The notes beneath the pieces are model-generated. The model was not told the DNA's origin. It saw only the letters and a list, made by a program, of their open reading frames with translations, and ran no database searches. This document shows, in pieces, positions 17,782 through 27,600 of a stretch of DNA of 64,000 nucleotides. This stretch comes from Labrenzia sp. VG12. Lineage in GTDB: Bacteria > Pseudomonadota > Alphaproteobacteria > Rhizobiales > Stappiaceae. Within the stretch, counting starts at the first letter, position 1, and the number at the start of each line of letters is the position of its first letter. The position numbers were made by a program, and so were the translations under genes. The stretch spans positions 434,001 through 498,000 of the forward strand of contig NZ_CP022529.1 of the NCBI RefSeq assembly GCF_002237595.1, in the 5' to 3' direction.

Positions 17782-19107
17782 TCAGTATGACGCCTGGAAC
17801 GCCTTCGAGGCCGGCAAGGCCTCGATCGTCAGAGCAAGCGTTTCCGTCACGTCCGTCATCAAGTTCGACCAGTGGCCAAACCTCTTGGTTCTGACGACCT
17901 GAACGCTGGGATACCAGGTCGACCGGCCATTGTTTGCATGCCAGTACCAGGGATGGGCAGGCTGCGTCAGAAGCACTGTCGGCCGTCCCATGGCGCCTGC
18001 AACATGCGTTGGCAGCCCGTCCGGGCCGACCAGAAGATCCACTTGTGACAAGACGGCACTGAGGTCGGTCAGGCTGTCGAATTGCCGGCCGCAGTCGACG
18101 ACCCGGGGCAAGTCCGTCAGTTGATGGCGTGAATTGTCCCGGACCACGCTCAAGAATGTGCCGCCGAACCCGTGCAACCTCTCCAGCAGGTGGCGATAGT
18201 CATCCGGCATCAGGCCCGCCCGTGTCTCATTCCAGGCGAGTGCGACCAGAGGACGGGGAAGGTCGCGCAGGGCGGCTTGCCACCTGGTCACGTGTCTCGT
18301 GTCTGCGTGAAAATAGGCACCGGTCTGACGGACCTGTTTCAGGACAGGTGCCGGCATGGCAAGCGCACTGGAGAGCGAGGCCTGGTCCCCGGGGCCTGTC
18401 TGGCTTGCAAGCTCCTTGAACGTGAAGCCTTGCAGGAGGTCTGCCAGCGGCTTCATGTGAACCGGTCCCAAAAGGGTTCGCTGCACGGCTGGGCACGGGG
18501 GGCTTGCCGAAAATCGAAGAAGTACCAACGCTTCAAGGCTGGAAAGCGAGGGGTCCACGACAACATCCTTCGTGGTCAGGGCCCGAAGATGATCCATGGG
18601 ACAGCCAGTGATCGACCGGTCGCAAGACAGTTCAGTTCTGGTCTCGGCAGACCAGGACTGTACGGTTTTTTGAAGATCTTCGAGGCTGTCGGATGCCAGC
18701 ATGCAATCCCTCAAAACGGTGATTGCCTGACTTCGGTGTTTCAAGCAGCTTTCGGAGGACACCTCCAGAAACGGCTGCAGCAATCGGATTGGTTTGGAGA
18801 GATACCCAAGAACCCGGTAGGCCCTGGCCAGGGCAACCAGGGCGGCTTTTTGGTCAGGATGGCGTTTGAGCTGCCTGAGAAACGCGGCGAAGGTCTTTCT
18901 GGTATCGCCGCGCACCGCCTCGAGCCGGATCAGCAACAGCCAGCCGTCAAGCAGGTCCGGGAAATGCTGTGTCAGCCAGACGGCCAGGTTGCGGGCATCC
19001 TCTGTCAGCCCTTTTGTGGCCTGCCTTTCAGCTGTTTGCAGCATGACGTCGGGTGCGACCGGAGACTGGGGACGGGCTGCTGACTTCAGACGGCATTCGA
19101 ATGACAT
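17782..19107 (-). CDS. TPR / glycosyltransferase-like protein, short paralogue
   Basis: A 441-residue cytosolic-looking protein with a short helical repeat region (residues 20-130) and a C-terminal Rossmann-like domain. The DLLVGPDGLPTHVAGAMGRP segment followed by HPWYWHANNGRSTWYPSVQV strongly resembles the nucleotide-sugar-binding end of TPR-containing family-9/41-type glycosyltransferases. It is a paralogue of the gene upstream (19163) over nearly its whole length but lacks most N-terminal TPRs. The start at 19107 is chosen because MSFECRLKSAAR aligns with MSVEDRLKAAAQ of the paralogue. It is the last gene of the minus-strand cassette. Confidence 0.72.
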   Translation of the reverse strand: MSFECRLKSAARPQSPVAPDVMLQTAERQATKGLTEDARNLAVWLTQHFPDLLDGWLLLIRLEAVRGDTRKTFAAFLRQLKRHPDQKAALVALARAYRVLGYLSKPIRLLQPFLEVSSESCLKHRSQAITVLRDCMLASDSLEDLQKTVQSWSAETRTELSCDRSITGCPMDHLRALTTKDVVVDPSLSSLEALVLLRFSASPPCPAVQRTLLGPVHMKPLADLLQGFTFKELASQTGPGDQASLSSALAMPAPVLKQVRQTGAYFHADTRHVTRWQAALRDLPRPLVALAWNETRAGLMPDDYRHLLERLHGFGGTFLSVVRDNSRHQLTDLPRVVDCGRQFDSLTDLSAVLSQVDLLVGPDGLPTHVAGAMGRPTVLLTQPAHPWYWHANNGRSTWYPSVQVVRTKRFGHWSNLMTDVTETLALTIEALPASKAFQASY

Positions 19108-19162
19108 CTTGTGTGTGTCTCGCATTTGGGAATCTGGCGGTCACTCTGACCGAGATCTGGGG

Positions 19163-21055
19163 TCAGGGCGTGTGGTGACCGATCAGGTCCTGCAGCGGAG
19201 GCATCAGGTCCTCAATCAGCCTGGTCCATTGACCAGGCTTGTCCCCTTTGAAAACACGGACGGAAGGATACCAGGTCGACTGGCTTTTCCTTGCATGCCA
19301 GTACCAGGGAAAGGCTGGCTGGGTCAGGACAGCAGCAGGGCGGCCCATGGCACCGGCGACGTGGGTCGGCAGTCCGTCCGGGCCGAGCAGCAGGTCGACT
19401 TCGGCAAGGAGCGCGGCAAGGTCGGCCAGGGATTGGAAATGCACGCCGGCATCGATGATATCGGGCCGGTTGGCGAGCTGGTGGCGTGCGTCGTCCCACA
19501 TGACGCTGACAAAGGTTCCGGGAAACTCAGGAGAACCGTCCAGCAAGGGGCCGTAGTCGTTGAGGAGAAGGCCGGGCCGGCTGGTGTTCCAGGCAAGGGC
19601 CACAATCGGGCGTGGCAGGGCTGACAGAGAGGCCTGCCAGATCTGGCGCCGGTCGTCACGTGCCACGAGATAGGGACCCGTTGCACGTCGGTCGCGCAGG
19701 TCGTCCGGGGGGAGGGAAAAGGCGCCGCACAGCGATGCCACCTTGTTCGGTCTTTCGACTGCGCGCATCCATTCCTGCGTGTCGGTGCCGAGGAAGGTGC
19801 AGTCGGCGAAGAGGTCGGACAGCGGTGCAAGATAGGTTGGGCCAAACACCTGCTTGCGCTGGCGACCGGGTGGCAACGTCACACCAAAACGCAGAAGGAC
19901 AAGTGTTTCCAGGCTGGTAAGACCTGGTTCGACGAGCAGATTCTCTGTGTCTCGATCCAACAATCCGGGAGCGTCCGTGGCCTTCGGGGAGGGGGCGCTG
20001 CCATATCCGGTCGAAGTCTCCTGGTGAGCCAGACCATCCTGTCCTGCTGCGGGAAGGGCTTCCAAGGCGTCCGACGCAAGGGCACATTCGCGGAAGAGAC
20101 CAAGGGCTTCATTGCAGCGGTGCCGTTCGATCTTGCCTGCGGCCTCCACCAGGGGTTTCAGCAATTGCATCGGCTTTTCGACGTCGCCGCGTTGCCGGTA
20201 GGCGGTTGCAAGCGCAATCAGGGCGGCGGATTTGTCCTTGTGCTGTTTTACCTGCTTCAGAAAATCCGCAAACGTCTTGTCGGCCTTTCCCAGGAGAGCC
20301 TCGATCCGCAGCAGCAGAAGCCAGGCAGGAAGCAGATCTGGAAACTGGAGCGTGAGGCGTTTGGCCAGCATTCTGGCCTCGCCGACATGCCCGATCGCGG
20401 TTTGGCAATCGGCAAGGTGCAACATCACGAGAGGGTCCGTTGGCAGCTTGAGATGCGCTTCCTCCAGCACGGGCAGAGCCTTCGCGTGATTGCCGGTTTC
20501 GGCCAGGATGCAGCCGAGCCTTGCCAGGTGTCTCGGGTCATCGGGGGCGTTGTCGACCGCTTTTTGGGCAAGGTCCAGCGCGGCCGCATTGTGTTTCACC
20601 CCGGCATAAAGAGCAGCCAGAGACGACAGCAGCACGGCATCCTCCGGCTTCTGGTCGACGGCTTCGCGAAGAAGCCGTTCTGCCTCTTCGAGCAGACCTT
20701 TATTTGCGAGCATGTCCGCGTGGAGCACACTGGCGGCGGAATGAAGCGGGTCCAGAACAAGGGTTTCTTCAATCAGTGTGTCGGCTTGTTGCCGGTCGCC
20801 CTTTGCCAGCAACAGCGAGGCCATGGACACGCGTGCATCGCAATCCGCTGGATCTCTTGCCAGTGCTTGTTGAAGCAGTTCGCCGGCCGCGGCAAAATTG
20901 CCGTCTTCGATCTGGATTTCCGCGAGCGCCTTGAGGGCTGTTCCATGGCTTGGGGTCATGAACAAAACCGCTTCATAAAGCGCTGCCGCGCTCACCCTGT
21001 CGCCCGCCGCCTTGTGCTGCGCCGCCGCCTTGAGGCGGTCTTCGACTGACATCAT
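19163..21055 (-). CDS. TPR / glycosyltransferase-like protein, long paralogue
   Basis: A 630-residue protein. Residues 1-300 are made of tandem 34-residue TPR units (for example AAALYEAVLFMTPSHGTAL and the repeats after it). The C-terminal half (about 370-630) resembles the acceptor/donor-binding part of TPR-linked glycosyltransferases, with VDLLLGPDGLPTHVAGAMGRP and a WYWHARKSQSTWYPSVRV motif. A GGAA ribosome site precedes ATG 21055. It begins 57 bases after the DUF3540 gene, so it is probably co-transcribed with the spike-like genes. Modification of a cassette product is a possible role but is only inferred from position; it could equally be an unrelated envelope glycosyltransferase. Confidence 0.75.
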   Translation of the reverse strand: MMSVEDRLKAAAQHKAAGDRVSAAALYEAVLFMTPSHGTALKALAEIQIEDGNFAAAGELLQQALARDPADCDARVSMASLLLAKGDRQQADTLIEETLVLDPLHSAASVLHADMLANKGLLEEAERLLREAVDQKPEDAVLLSSLAALYAGVKHNAAALDLAQKAVDNAPDDPRHLARLGCILAETGNHAKALPVLEEAHLKLPTDPLVMLHLADCQTAIGHVGEARMLAKRLTLQFPDLLPAWLLLLRIEALLGKADKTFADFLKQVKQHKDKSAALIALATAYRQRGDVEKPMQLLKPLVEAAGKIERHRCNEALGLFRECALASDALEALPAAGQDGLAHQETSTGYGSAPSPKATDAPGLLDRDTENLLVEPGLTSLETLVLLRFGVTLPPGRQRKQVFGPTYLAPLSDLFADCTFLGTDTQEWMRAVERPNKVASLCGAFSLPPDDLRDRRATGPYLVARDDRRQIWQASLSALPRPIVALAWNTSRPGLLLNDYGPLLDGSPEFPGTFVSVMWDDARHQLANRPDIIDAGVHFQSLADLAALLAEVDLLLGPDGLPTHVAGAMGRPAAVLTQPAFPWYWHARKSQSTWYPSVRVFKGDKPGQWTRLIEDLMPPLQDLIGHHTP

Positions 21056-21111
21056 CGGTCAGCATTCCTTCAGTTATTCATCCAACCTGCCAGGACCGGT
21101 TGACCCGGATA

Positions 21112-21753
21112 TCAGCCGAGGCTGATCCGTTCTCCATCGACACGTACATCCTGTTTGGCATTGATCAGCGTGATCTCGCTGTTTTGCAGGGCAACGCCTT
21201 CCACTTTCTGGACAAGGGTTCCGGCGGAGACCGTATCGGTTTTTTCGATCGTGGCCGACCGGTGTTCTGCCTTCACCGTGAGCGTGCGTGTCGAGCTGAT
21301 TTTCTCGGCGATCGTTTCGACGACGCTTTTGGCGTGCAACGTCACGGCACTCGCACTTTGGGCCAGCACATCCGTGAGCATGGCCAGTTTGCCGGCCCTG
21401 AACCGCATGGTCTTTCCGGAGAGCTCCAGTTCGTCCCGCGCGGAGATCTTGAGCGAGGACGCACCCGGTACAGCGACCTCTGGTGTCCGGCTTTCCTCGG
21501 CACGGACCAGAACGGCCAGGACAAAGGCATCTTCGCCGGCCGCATAGACAAGAACCTTGTCTCCGACAGCAGGCGAAAGCAGGCAGCTCCCCGCCTGACG
21601 GGCAAAGATCTCTTCGCCGTCCGCTGTCTTCAGGGCGAGGTCCGTGTCGGACAGGGTGAGCGTGACCAAGGCTGTTTTCAAGCTATCTGTCATCGTGGGA
21701 GCGGCGGCGAAGTCTTTATCGCTTTTTGCCTGGGACTGATTTTTCTGGTGCAT
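21112..21753 (-). CDS. DUF3540 domain protein (type VI secretion-associated)
   Basis: A 213-residue protein. Residues 55-85 (VGDKVLVYAAGEDAFVLAVL) look like a small beta-barrel of the gp5/VgrG OB kind. The remainder is a series of short beta repeats with alternating hydrophobic residues (LKISARDELELSGKTMRF and similar) that suggests a beta-helix or needle. The DUF3540 family is found in type VI secretion vgrG islands next to DUF2169, pentapeptide and DUF4150 proteins, as here. A TAGGAA ribosome site precedes ATG 21753. It lies 30 bases after the zinc-motif gene. A part in the spike is inferred, not shown. Confidence 0.7.
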   Translation of the reverse strand: MHQKNQSQAKSDKDFAAAPTMTDSLKTALVTLTLSDTDLALKTADGEEIFARQAGSCLLSPAVGDKVLVYAAGEDAFVLAVLVRAEESRTPEVAVPGASSLKISARDELELSGKTMRFRAGKLAMLTDVLAQSASAVTLHAKSVVETIAEKISSTRTLTVKAEHRSATIEKTDTVSAGTLVQKVEGVALQNSEITLINAKQDVRVDGERISLG

Positions 21754-21783
21754 TTCGAGTTCCTAGCCTGCAATTCGTTTCGC

Positions 21784-22848
21784 CTAGAAAATCAGATGCA
21801 TAAGATCTGTCTTGTTCACGCTGATCTGTTCGGAGTTTAAGCCGATGTTTCTCCTGTTCACGTCAATCTGGGTTTGAAGGAGATCGAAGTTTCTTCTGGC
21901 AAGGTTCAGGTTTTCGTTCGCCAGTTTTACGCTGTTGTTTTCCAGCTTCGTCAGCGCATTGGTCAGATCCAGGATGTTCTGATCGACTTCCACAGCCGTC
22001 TTGTCCACCTTGACTTCATCCTTTGAGAACTTGAACAAGGTGAAATCGCAACTGACTGCCGCCAGGCTGAGAGTAAGGGCTGCGGAGCACTTGAAGTTGA
22101 GCCCAAGCGAGAGGGTTACCGTTGCTGCTGCGTTAACGTCGAATCCGGCGCCGAAATACATGCTGTTGCTGCTGCCGAAGGTGACAAAGGTTTTCGATCC
22201 CTCGGTAAAGCCGACGGTGTTTCCCTTGTTGTAAGTCAGGGAGTCTTTTTCAGTATATTCAAGTTTGGTGCCTGCCTTGTATTTCGTTTCTGTTTTTGGT
22301 GTCTTGATCGTCAGGCCTCCATCATCATCGTCCATGACGATTTCGTTTACTTCGCCGCTGTTTTGGTTGGAGCGGATGGTAATCGCTTCGCCGCCTTCGA
22401 TGTTGATGTCGTTCTCGGAGCGTATGAAGGTCTTTTCGCAGGCCTTGATCAGCAGATGGCCATCACAGGACAGAAGGATGCCGCCCTTGTCGGTGCTTCC
22501 CGAGGCTTCCGTATAGGCTTTTGACTTGTCACTTGCCGCCGAAACGAACTCTTCCGGATACAGCACCTTGGCCTTGTCTTCGCTGTCTGCTTCGGCTTCG
22601 ATTTCGCAATAGCTGCCAAGGCGGAGCAGAACCCCGGGTGTTTTGCTGGCGCTGTTGCCGTTTTCCGGAACAAACAGAAAGGCGCTGTAGTCCGACGGGT
22701 CGATGTCGACATTGCTGTCGCCAGTGACTGAGTCGGGGTCGATACCCGTTATGTCGACAGAGACCGTGCCCGTGCCGCCGCATGTCGTGCAGGTAACGGC
22801 GTTCAAAAGGCCGGTGCCGCTGCAGACCGTACATGTAATTGTTGCCAT
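21784..22848 (-). CDS. Beta-repeat protein with N-terminal DnaJ-like CxxCxGxG pair (unrecognised)
   Basis: I do not recognise this 354-residue protein as a known family. It opens with two CxxCxGxG motifs (Cys6/Cys9 and Cys20/Cys23), exactly half of a DnaJ zinc-finger region and enough for one zinc site, with no J-domain. Residues 40-270 are polar, low-complexity beta repeats (HLLIKACEKTFIRSENDINI, EAITIRSN, GLTIKTPKTETKYKAG) of the type seen in VgrG/gp5 needles. The last 60 residues form an Asn/Leu-rich heptad-like region (NALTKLENNSVKLANENLNL). No signal peptide is present. It lies between the PAAR-like and DUF3540 genes. Base composition is visibly less GC-rich than its neighbours. Confidence 0.7.
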   Translation of the reverse strand: MATITCTVCSGTGLLNAVTCTTCGGTGTVSVDITGIDPDSVTGDSNVDIDPSDYSAFLFVPENGNSASKTPGVLLRLGSYCEIEAEADSEDKAKVLYPEEFVSAASDKSKAYTEASGSTDKGGILLSCDGHLLIKACEKTFIRSENDINIEGGEAITIRSNQNSGEVNEIVMDDDDGGLTIKTPKTETKYKAGTKLEYTEKDSLTYNKGNTVGFTEGSKTFVTFGSSNSMYFGAGFDVNAAATVTLSLGLNFKCSAALTLSLAAVSCDFTLFKFSKDEVKVDKTAVEVDQNILDLTNALTKLENNSVKLANENLNLARRNFDLLQTQIDVNRRNIGLNSEQISVNKTDLMHLIF

Positions 22849-22960
22849 TTCCAGGTCCCTCTTGTTCTTGAATGCCTACGTCCCGGCATTGACCTTGTTC
22901 CGACCGGCTTGGCCTGCTTTTCCCGCTGCAGGCGCCGGCTGACCGCTGAGAGCCGAAACT

Positions 22961-23365
22961 TCAGGCGCTTGGGTTCATCACCTTGATTTGCGACGGACTG
23001 ATCGTGTTGCCGACCGAATTGGGGAGCTTTCCGTTTTGCACGGTTGGGTCCATCAGGGCGCGCGTAGACGGCGCATTTTGAAGGACCAGCTTGGTCGAAC
23101 ATTTGACGTTTTTCGATGACGAGCAAACTTCGCTTGAGATCATTCCGCGACCAGGACCGCTGATCGTGACCGGAGCTTCGTCCATGATCGTGTGTGCCGT
23201 GGTGCCCTGCACGATGACACGGGTGCATTTGGGGACCTCGGTTGCCCGCATTCCCGTGCTTGGAAAGACCAGCGGGATTTCTCCGGCGGGTGTGACTTGC
23301 ATGTAGGGGTCCACGGGTGCCAGATCGATGCCGGGCAGGGGACCTTGAGAGTTGATGAATGGCAT
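22961..23365 (-). CDS. DUF4150 PAAR-like domain protein
   Basis: A 134-residue protein that matches the PAAR-like DUF4150 family: an MPFINSQGPLPGIDLAPVDP opening, then GMRATEVPKCTRVIVQGTTA, a central SGPGRGMISSEV turn and SSKNVKCSTKLVLQNAPS. Members are thought to cap the VgrG spike of type VI secretion systems like canonical PAAR proteins, or act as effector adaptors. The ATG at 23365 is preferred over the longer open frame from 23440 because it gives the family N-terminus and has AAGGA upstream. No effector domain is fused to it, so any cargo would have to bind non-covalently. Confidence 0.78.
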   Translation of the reverse strand: MPFINSQGPLPGIDLAPVDPYMQVTPAGEIPLVFPSTGMRATEVPKCTRVIVQGTTAHTIMDEAPVTISGPGRGMISSEVCSSSKNVKCSTKLVLQNAPSTRALMDPTVQNGKLPNSVGNTISPSQIKVMNPSA

Positions 23366-23462
23366 TGTCCTTGATCCTTTTTCTTCGTTTACCTGTTGCC
23401 CCTGAATTCCTTCCTTTTCCTCACTGCTTTCCTGCAACATCTGGCCTTGCCGTCAGATGCGT

Positions 23463-24605
23463 CTATCCCGTCGACTGCATCGGCGTCTGGTGCGAGCCGT
23501 AAGCTGCCTCGTGATCGAGAACGACGATCTTGGGGGTATAGACCTCGGCGATCCTGCGTTCCTGATCGGTGCCCAGCACCTTGCCCCGCGCACCGTCAAA
23601 GAGCGTGCCGTCGATCTCTGCGCCGTGGAACTTGGTGTTGAAGAATTCCGCCACCGAAAAGTTGGCGGCGCTGACATCGGCATGGGTCAGATCCGCCTGG
23701 CGCAGATCGGCGCGTTCGAACCGGGCGGCCTGGCAATTCGTGCCTTGCAGCACGGCGGACCACATGACGGATGCGGTGAAGTTGACGGCGCGCAGGCTGG
23801 ACCCTGAAAATCCTGCCATCAGCAGATTGCTGTCGCTGAGATCCGCGCCATCAAGCGTGCAGGTCATGAAAGACGAGAGTTTTGCCCTGCTGCCGGACAG
23901 CACGGCTCTGCTCAGATCGCACGAGACAAACATCGATTGCTTGAGAGTTGCATTTGCGAAACTGGTTCCGATGAAGTGTCCGTCGGAGAACCTGCAGCGC
24001 TCCAGAGTTTGACCGGAGAGGTCCTTGCCCGACAGGTTAGCCTCCGAGAACACGGCGGTGTCGATCTGCACGCCCTTGAGTTCAACACTCCTGAGATCGG
24101 CCTTTGTCAGGACGAAATTGGTGAGGGCCGCACTCGTCAGCGACACGTTCTCGATCACGCAGTCCAGGATCTGGCTCTGGTCAAGGCGGGACGCCTCGAA
24201 GTCTGCCCCGGAAAGTCCGGTCTGCGCCATGACGGCCTTGTCGAGTTGCGCCTCCCGCAACTGCAGGCGGTCAGCTGCGCAGGAAATCAGCTGCGTCTGC
24301 GAAAGGTTGCAGCCAGCAAGGTCCGCTGAGGTCAAGTCACAGGAAACAAAGGCCGTTTGGCGCAGCTTCGCTTCGGAAAACGCCGCGCCGGCCAGATTGC
24401 ACGAGACGAATTGCGCATCTGTCAGGTCGGCACCTGAAAAGTCGCAAGAGGCCAGGTCGCACTCGAGCCAGACCGAGTTTTTGAGGTCGAGCCCGCTCAG
24501 GGACGTATTCGGCAACTGCTTGAAGGTGATGGCCTGGTCATGAGCAACATATTCCAGCGCGTCTCTCACGGAAATCGGCAGAAGATCCGGTTTGCGTTCT
24601 GTCAA
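23463..24605 (-). CDS. Pentapeptide-repeat protein
   Basis: About 380 residues, nearly all pentapeptide repeats of the A(D/N)Lxx kind (for example CDLASCDFSGADLTDAQF, CDLTSADLAGCNLSQTQL), which fold as a right-handed quadrilateral beta-helix. The N-terminal 50 residues are non-repetitive. The likely start is TTG 24605, nine bases after a strong GAGGAG ribosome site. An ATG at 24665 would overlap the upstream gene by 20 bases and add a Ser/Gly-rich leader. It accompanies the DUF2169-pentapeptide fusion directly upstream; such pairs occur in type VI secretion-linked clusters. No enzymatic motif is visible. Confidence 0.82.
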   Translation of the reverse strand: MTERKPDLLPISVRDALEYVAHDQAITFKQLPNTSLSGLDLKNSVWLECDLASCDFSGADLTDAQFVSCNLAGAAFSEAKLRQTAFVSCDLTSADLAGCNLSQTQLISCAADRLQLREAQLDKAVMAQTGLSGADFEASRLDQSQILDCVIENVSLTSAALTNFVLTKADLRSVELKGVQIDTAVFSEANLSGKDLSGQTLERCRFSDGHFIGTSFANATLKQSMFVSCDLSRAVLSGSRAKLSSFMTCTLDGADLSDSNLLMAGFSGSSLRAVNFTASVMWSAVLQGTNCQAARFERADLRQADLTHADVSAANFSVAEFFNTKFHGAEIDGTLFDGARGKVLGTDQERRIAEVYTPKIVVLDHEAAYGSHQTPMQSTG

Positions 24606-24645
24606 TGCGGGCACCTCCTCTTGGTTTCCTTGGCCAGATCCTGCT

Positions 24646-27600
24646 CTACTGGACCAGCTGGCCATGTGGGCGCGCGATATTGCTGTTGGCCATGTTGGCG
24701 TTGGTCAGGTCGCAACTGGTCAGCTTTGCGTCCATGAAATCCGCGGCATACAGGTTGGAGTGCCTCAAAGAGGCGAGCCTGACGTCGCATTGGGTGAGAG
24801 AGGCCGCAAAGAAATCGGCCGCACAAAAGTCGCTGTATTTGAGATCGGACAGCAGAAAGCGAGCCTGTTTGAAAGACGCCGCTCTGCCGTCTACGGACTG
24901 CATGTTGCATTTGTTGAAGAGGCAGTTGTTGCAATCAGCTCTTAGGAACAGGGCCTCTTCCAGCAGGACGTCGTTCCAGCTCGCGTCGGCCGCCTTGACG
25001 GCCTCAAAGCGTGCGCCCGTCAGATTGCATTGACCGTGAAAACCGGCCTCCGTGAGATAGGCCCGGGAGAAGTCCGCATCGATTGCCTGGACCTTGGTAA
25101 AGGCAGCCCGGTTCAGTCTGGCGCAGGAAAAATCGGCTTCACTCAAATTGAGGTCAAGGAAGACAACCTGATCGAGCTGCGCATTACAGAACCGCAGGCA
25201 AAGACCGGCCCCTTTGATCACGGTGAGGCCGTTTATATGGGCGCCACTGAAATCAGCGAAATCCAGTTTGCAGTCGAGGAGCGTCAGTTGACTGAGGATT
25301 GCTCCATGAGCGGTGACGCCCGAAAGGTCCGCCTGTGTGATCATGCAATCTGCCAGCCGCGCCGCGGAAAAGCGCGCGGAGCGCAGATATGCGCCGCTGA
25401 AATTCGTTCCCGTGAGCGCACAGCCGGAAAAATCGGCTTCTTCCAGCCTGGCGGATGTGAAAACGGCACCGTCCAGCCGGCAGTCGGTGAACAATGCGCC
25501 CCTCAAGTCAGCCTGTTCGAAAAAGGTGCCGGAAAGGTCCTTGCCGGAAAAATCCAGGCCGCGCAGATCAAGGCCGGCCAGATCCGCTCCCTTGAAGTCA
25601 TGTCCGCCAGCCAGCTTTTCGCCGACCATGGTGCCGATTTGCCGGGCAGCTTCTGGCAGATAGGGTTCCAGCGGGAACATCGCTTCGGGTGACTTCTGAC
25701 GGCCAGCTGAGAGGATTGTCTCAAGATCTTCCTCGCTCTCCTCCAGGGACGACATCAGGTCCTGGCATCCTCGCCTGACGGTTTCCTCCATGGAAAGATC
25801 GGTTTCGTCCGGCCCAACGGATGGCACGTTTTCAAGAGAACTTATGAGGTTCAGGAGAGGGTCGCCCGGATCTGCATCGACAAGGCTTGGATTGAGCTTT
25901 GCGATAAGGCCGGAAGCCGACTTCATGGCATGCGCGGTTTGGGACGCGAGCAGTGTCTTGTCCACTTTCTGCGGGCCGAAACTGTCGGGCATTTGCGCTG
26001 GAAGGTCCAAATCCAGATCCGCATCGTTAGCATTCACGGGCAAGTCGCTGACATCGATATCAGTTATTTGACGCAGATCGTCAGGCAGCGCGGAGCCGAC
26101 ATCTTCGGCAAAGTCCGGCAGGCTCAAGTCCGCGAGGTTGTTTTGTTCCAACTCCAGTCGGATCGGATAAAGGAGCGAGCCTTCAGGCAAACGCAATGCC
26201 CGCGCCCGGCCAAGTGCACATTGTTTCGCTAGGGTCTCGTCGGGTTTGGTTTCCGGATTGAACGCGGCGTCCAGTGCTTCGCTTACCCTGGTGTCGATGT
26301 CCGATGTATCCCCGAGGGTCTCCAGTTCAGCGAGCGCTTCGTTGACGGCGTGCTTCAAGTCGCCGGGCACAGGGATATCTCCCTCCAGAGCGGCCTGTAT
26401 ATCGGGATCCAACTCGAAGTCAGGATAGTCGGCCAGGCTCTTGTTGTTTGTCAGCCGTTGTTCCGGCAGCAAACCTCGGACCTCGTCTGGCAACTTGTCC
26501 TCCAGCGCCTGCATAGTCAGCTCGGCCCGGGTGAACTCGTCTTCAGCCCTTTGGGTCAAACTGCTTTCAACCCGCTCGATGTCATCGATCAGTTCGGCGA
26601 GGTCGAAATCTCCACTTGCCAGTTCCTCGGCCGTTGGCAATCCGACAAGTGGAATGTCGTCAGCAGCACCGGCCGCCGTCGGCGGTAGCAATTCCGCAGG
26701 CAGTCCCTGGTCCTGAAGCGTCTTCGCCGTCAGCCAGTTCGCGTTTTCGATAAACGTCTCGCGCTCGGCACGCGCCTGTGCCAGACGCGCCTGGCGCCTT
26801 GCTTGTCTCTGTTCCGGATCGGTGTCCGGCATGAGCTGAAAGTCTGAAAGGGCGTGTTTGTAGCCGTCTTCCGGATCGGAGCGCAGTTGAAAGACCCGAT
26901 GGTAGTATTCGGGTGGGCGTGCTTCAACGGAACCGTGCTCCACCGCCAGAAGGATCGACCCGATGTCGTCGCCGAACCGATCCTTGCACTTGGTGATGCC
27001 GCGGAAGGTAAGAACGGCCTTCTCGACATTCGGAAACAAGGTGACGGTGTCGCAGACCATTGCCATTTCCGTGAGACCATCCTCGTCAGGCCGATGAATG
27101 AAGCCACGCATTCTGAAGGAGGGGAGTGTTCCTTCCACGGGCCGTCCCGTGCGGGACATTCCGGTTACTGAAAAAGGCTCGCCACCGGAAAGATACGATG
27201 CAAACCGCTGGTCTTCGGGCGCGTCAAAATGAAAGAGCGGATTGTAGTCGTCGGGCCTGCGCGGCGACACATGGTCCCGCCAATGCATGTCATAGGTTCC
27301 GGCAAGCTTAAGGCGTTGAGGATTGTCCTGGCCCAATGGACCGAAATGGGTGGGAGGCGGGATATCCTCCGGGGTAAGGATCAGGCGGTTTGCGTCTTCT
27401 ATGTTCGGCAGCGGCGCATCCAGACCGGCCTCGATCAGATGTCGGGTCTTGTGACCTTTGCCCTTGGGATTGAGGCCGTGGCCCTGGCCGCCGAAGGCGC
27501 GCAACTCGCTGATCGGCATCTTGTCAAACGGTTCCGGAGCGCTGATTTCCACACCCCTGTCGGTCGATTGCCAGAAGCGGTTTCCGAAAACGGCCAGGCG

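Noticed and set aside
24646..24665. ATG 24665 as start of the pentapeptide gene, overlapping the DUF2169 gene by 20 bases
   Set aside because: A GAGGAG ribosome site nine bases before TTG 24605 gives a better start without overlap; the ATG product only adds a Ser/Gly-rich leader. Not excluded.
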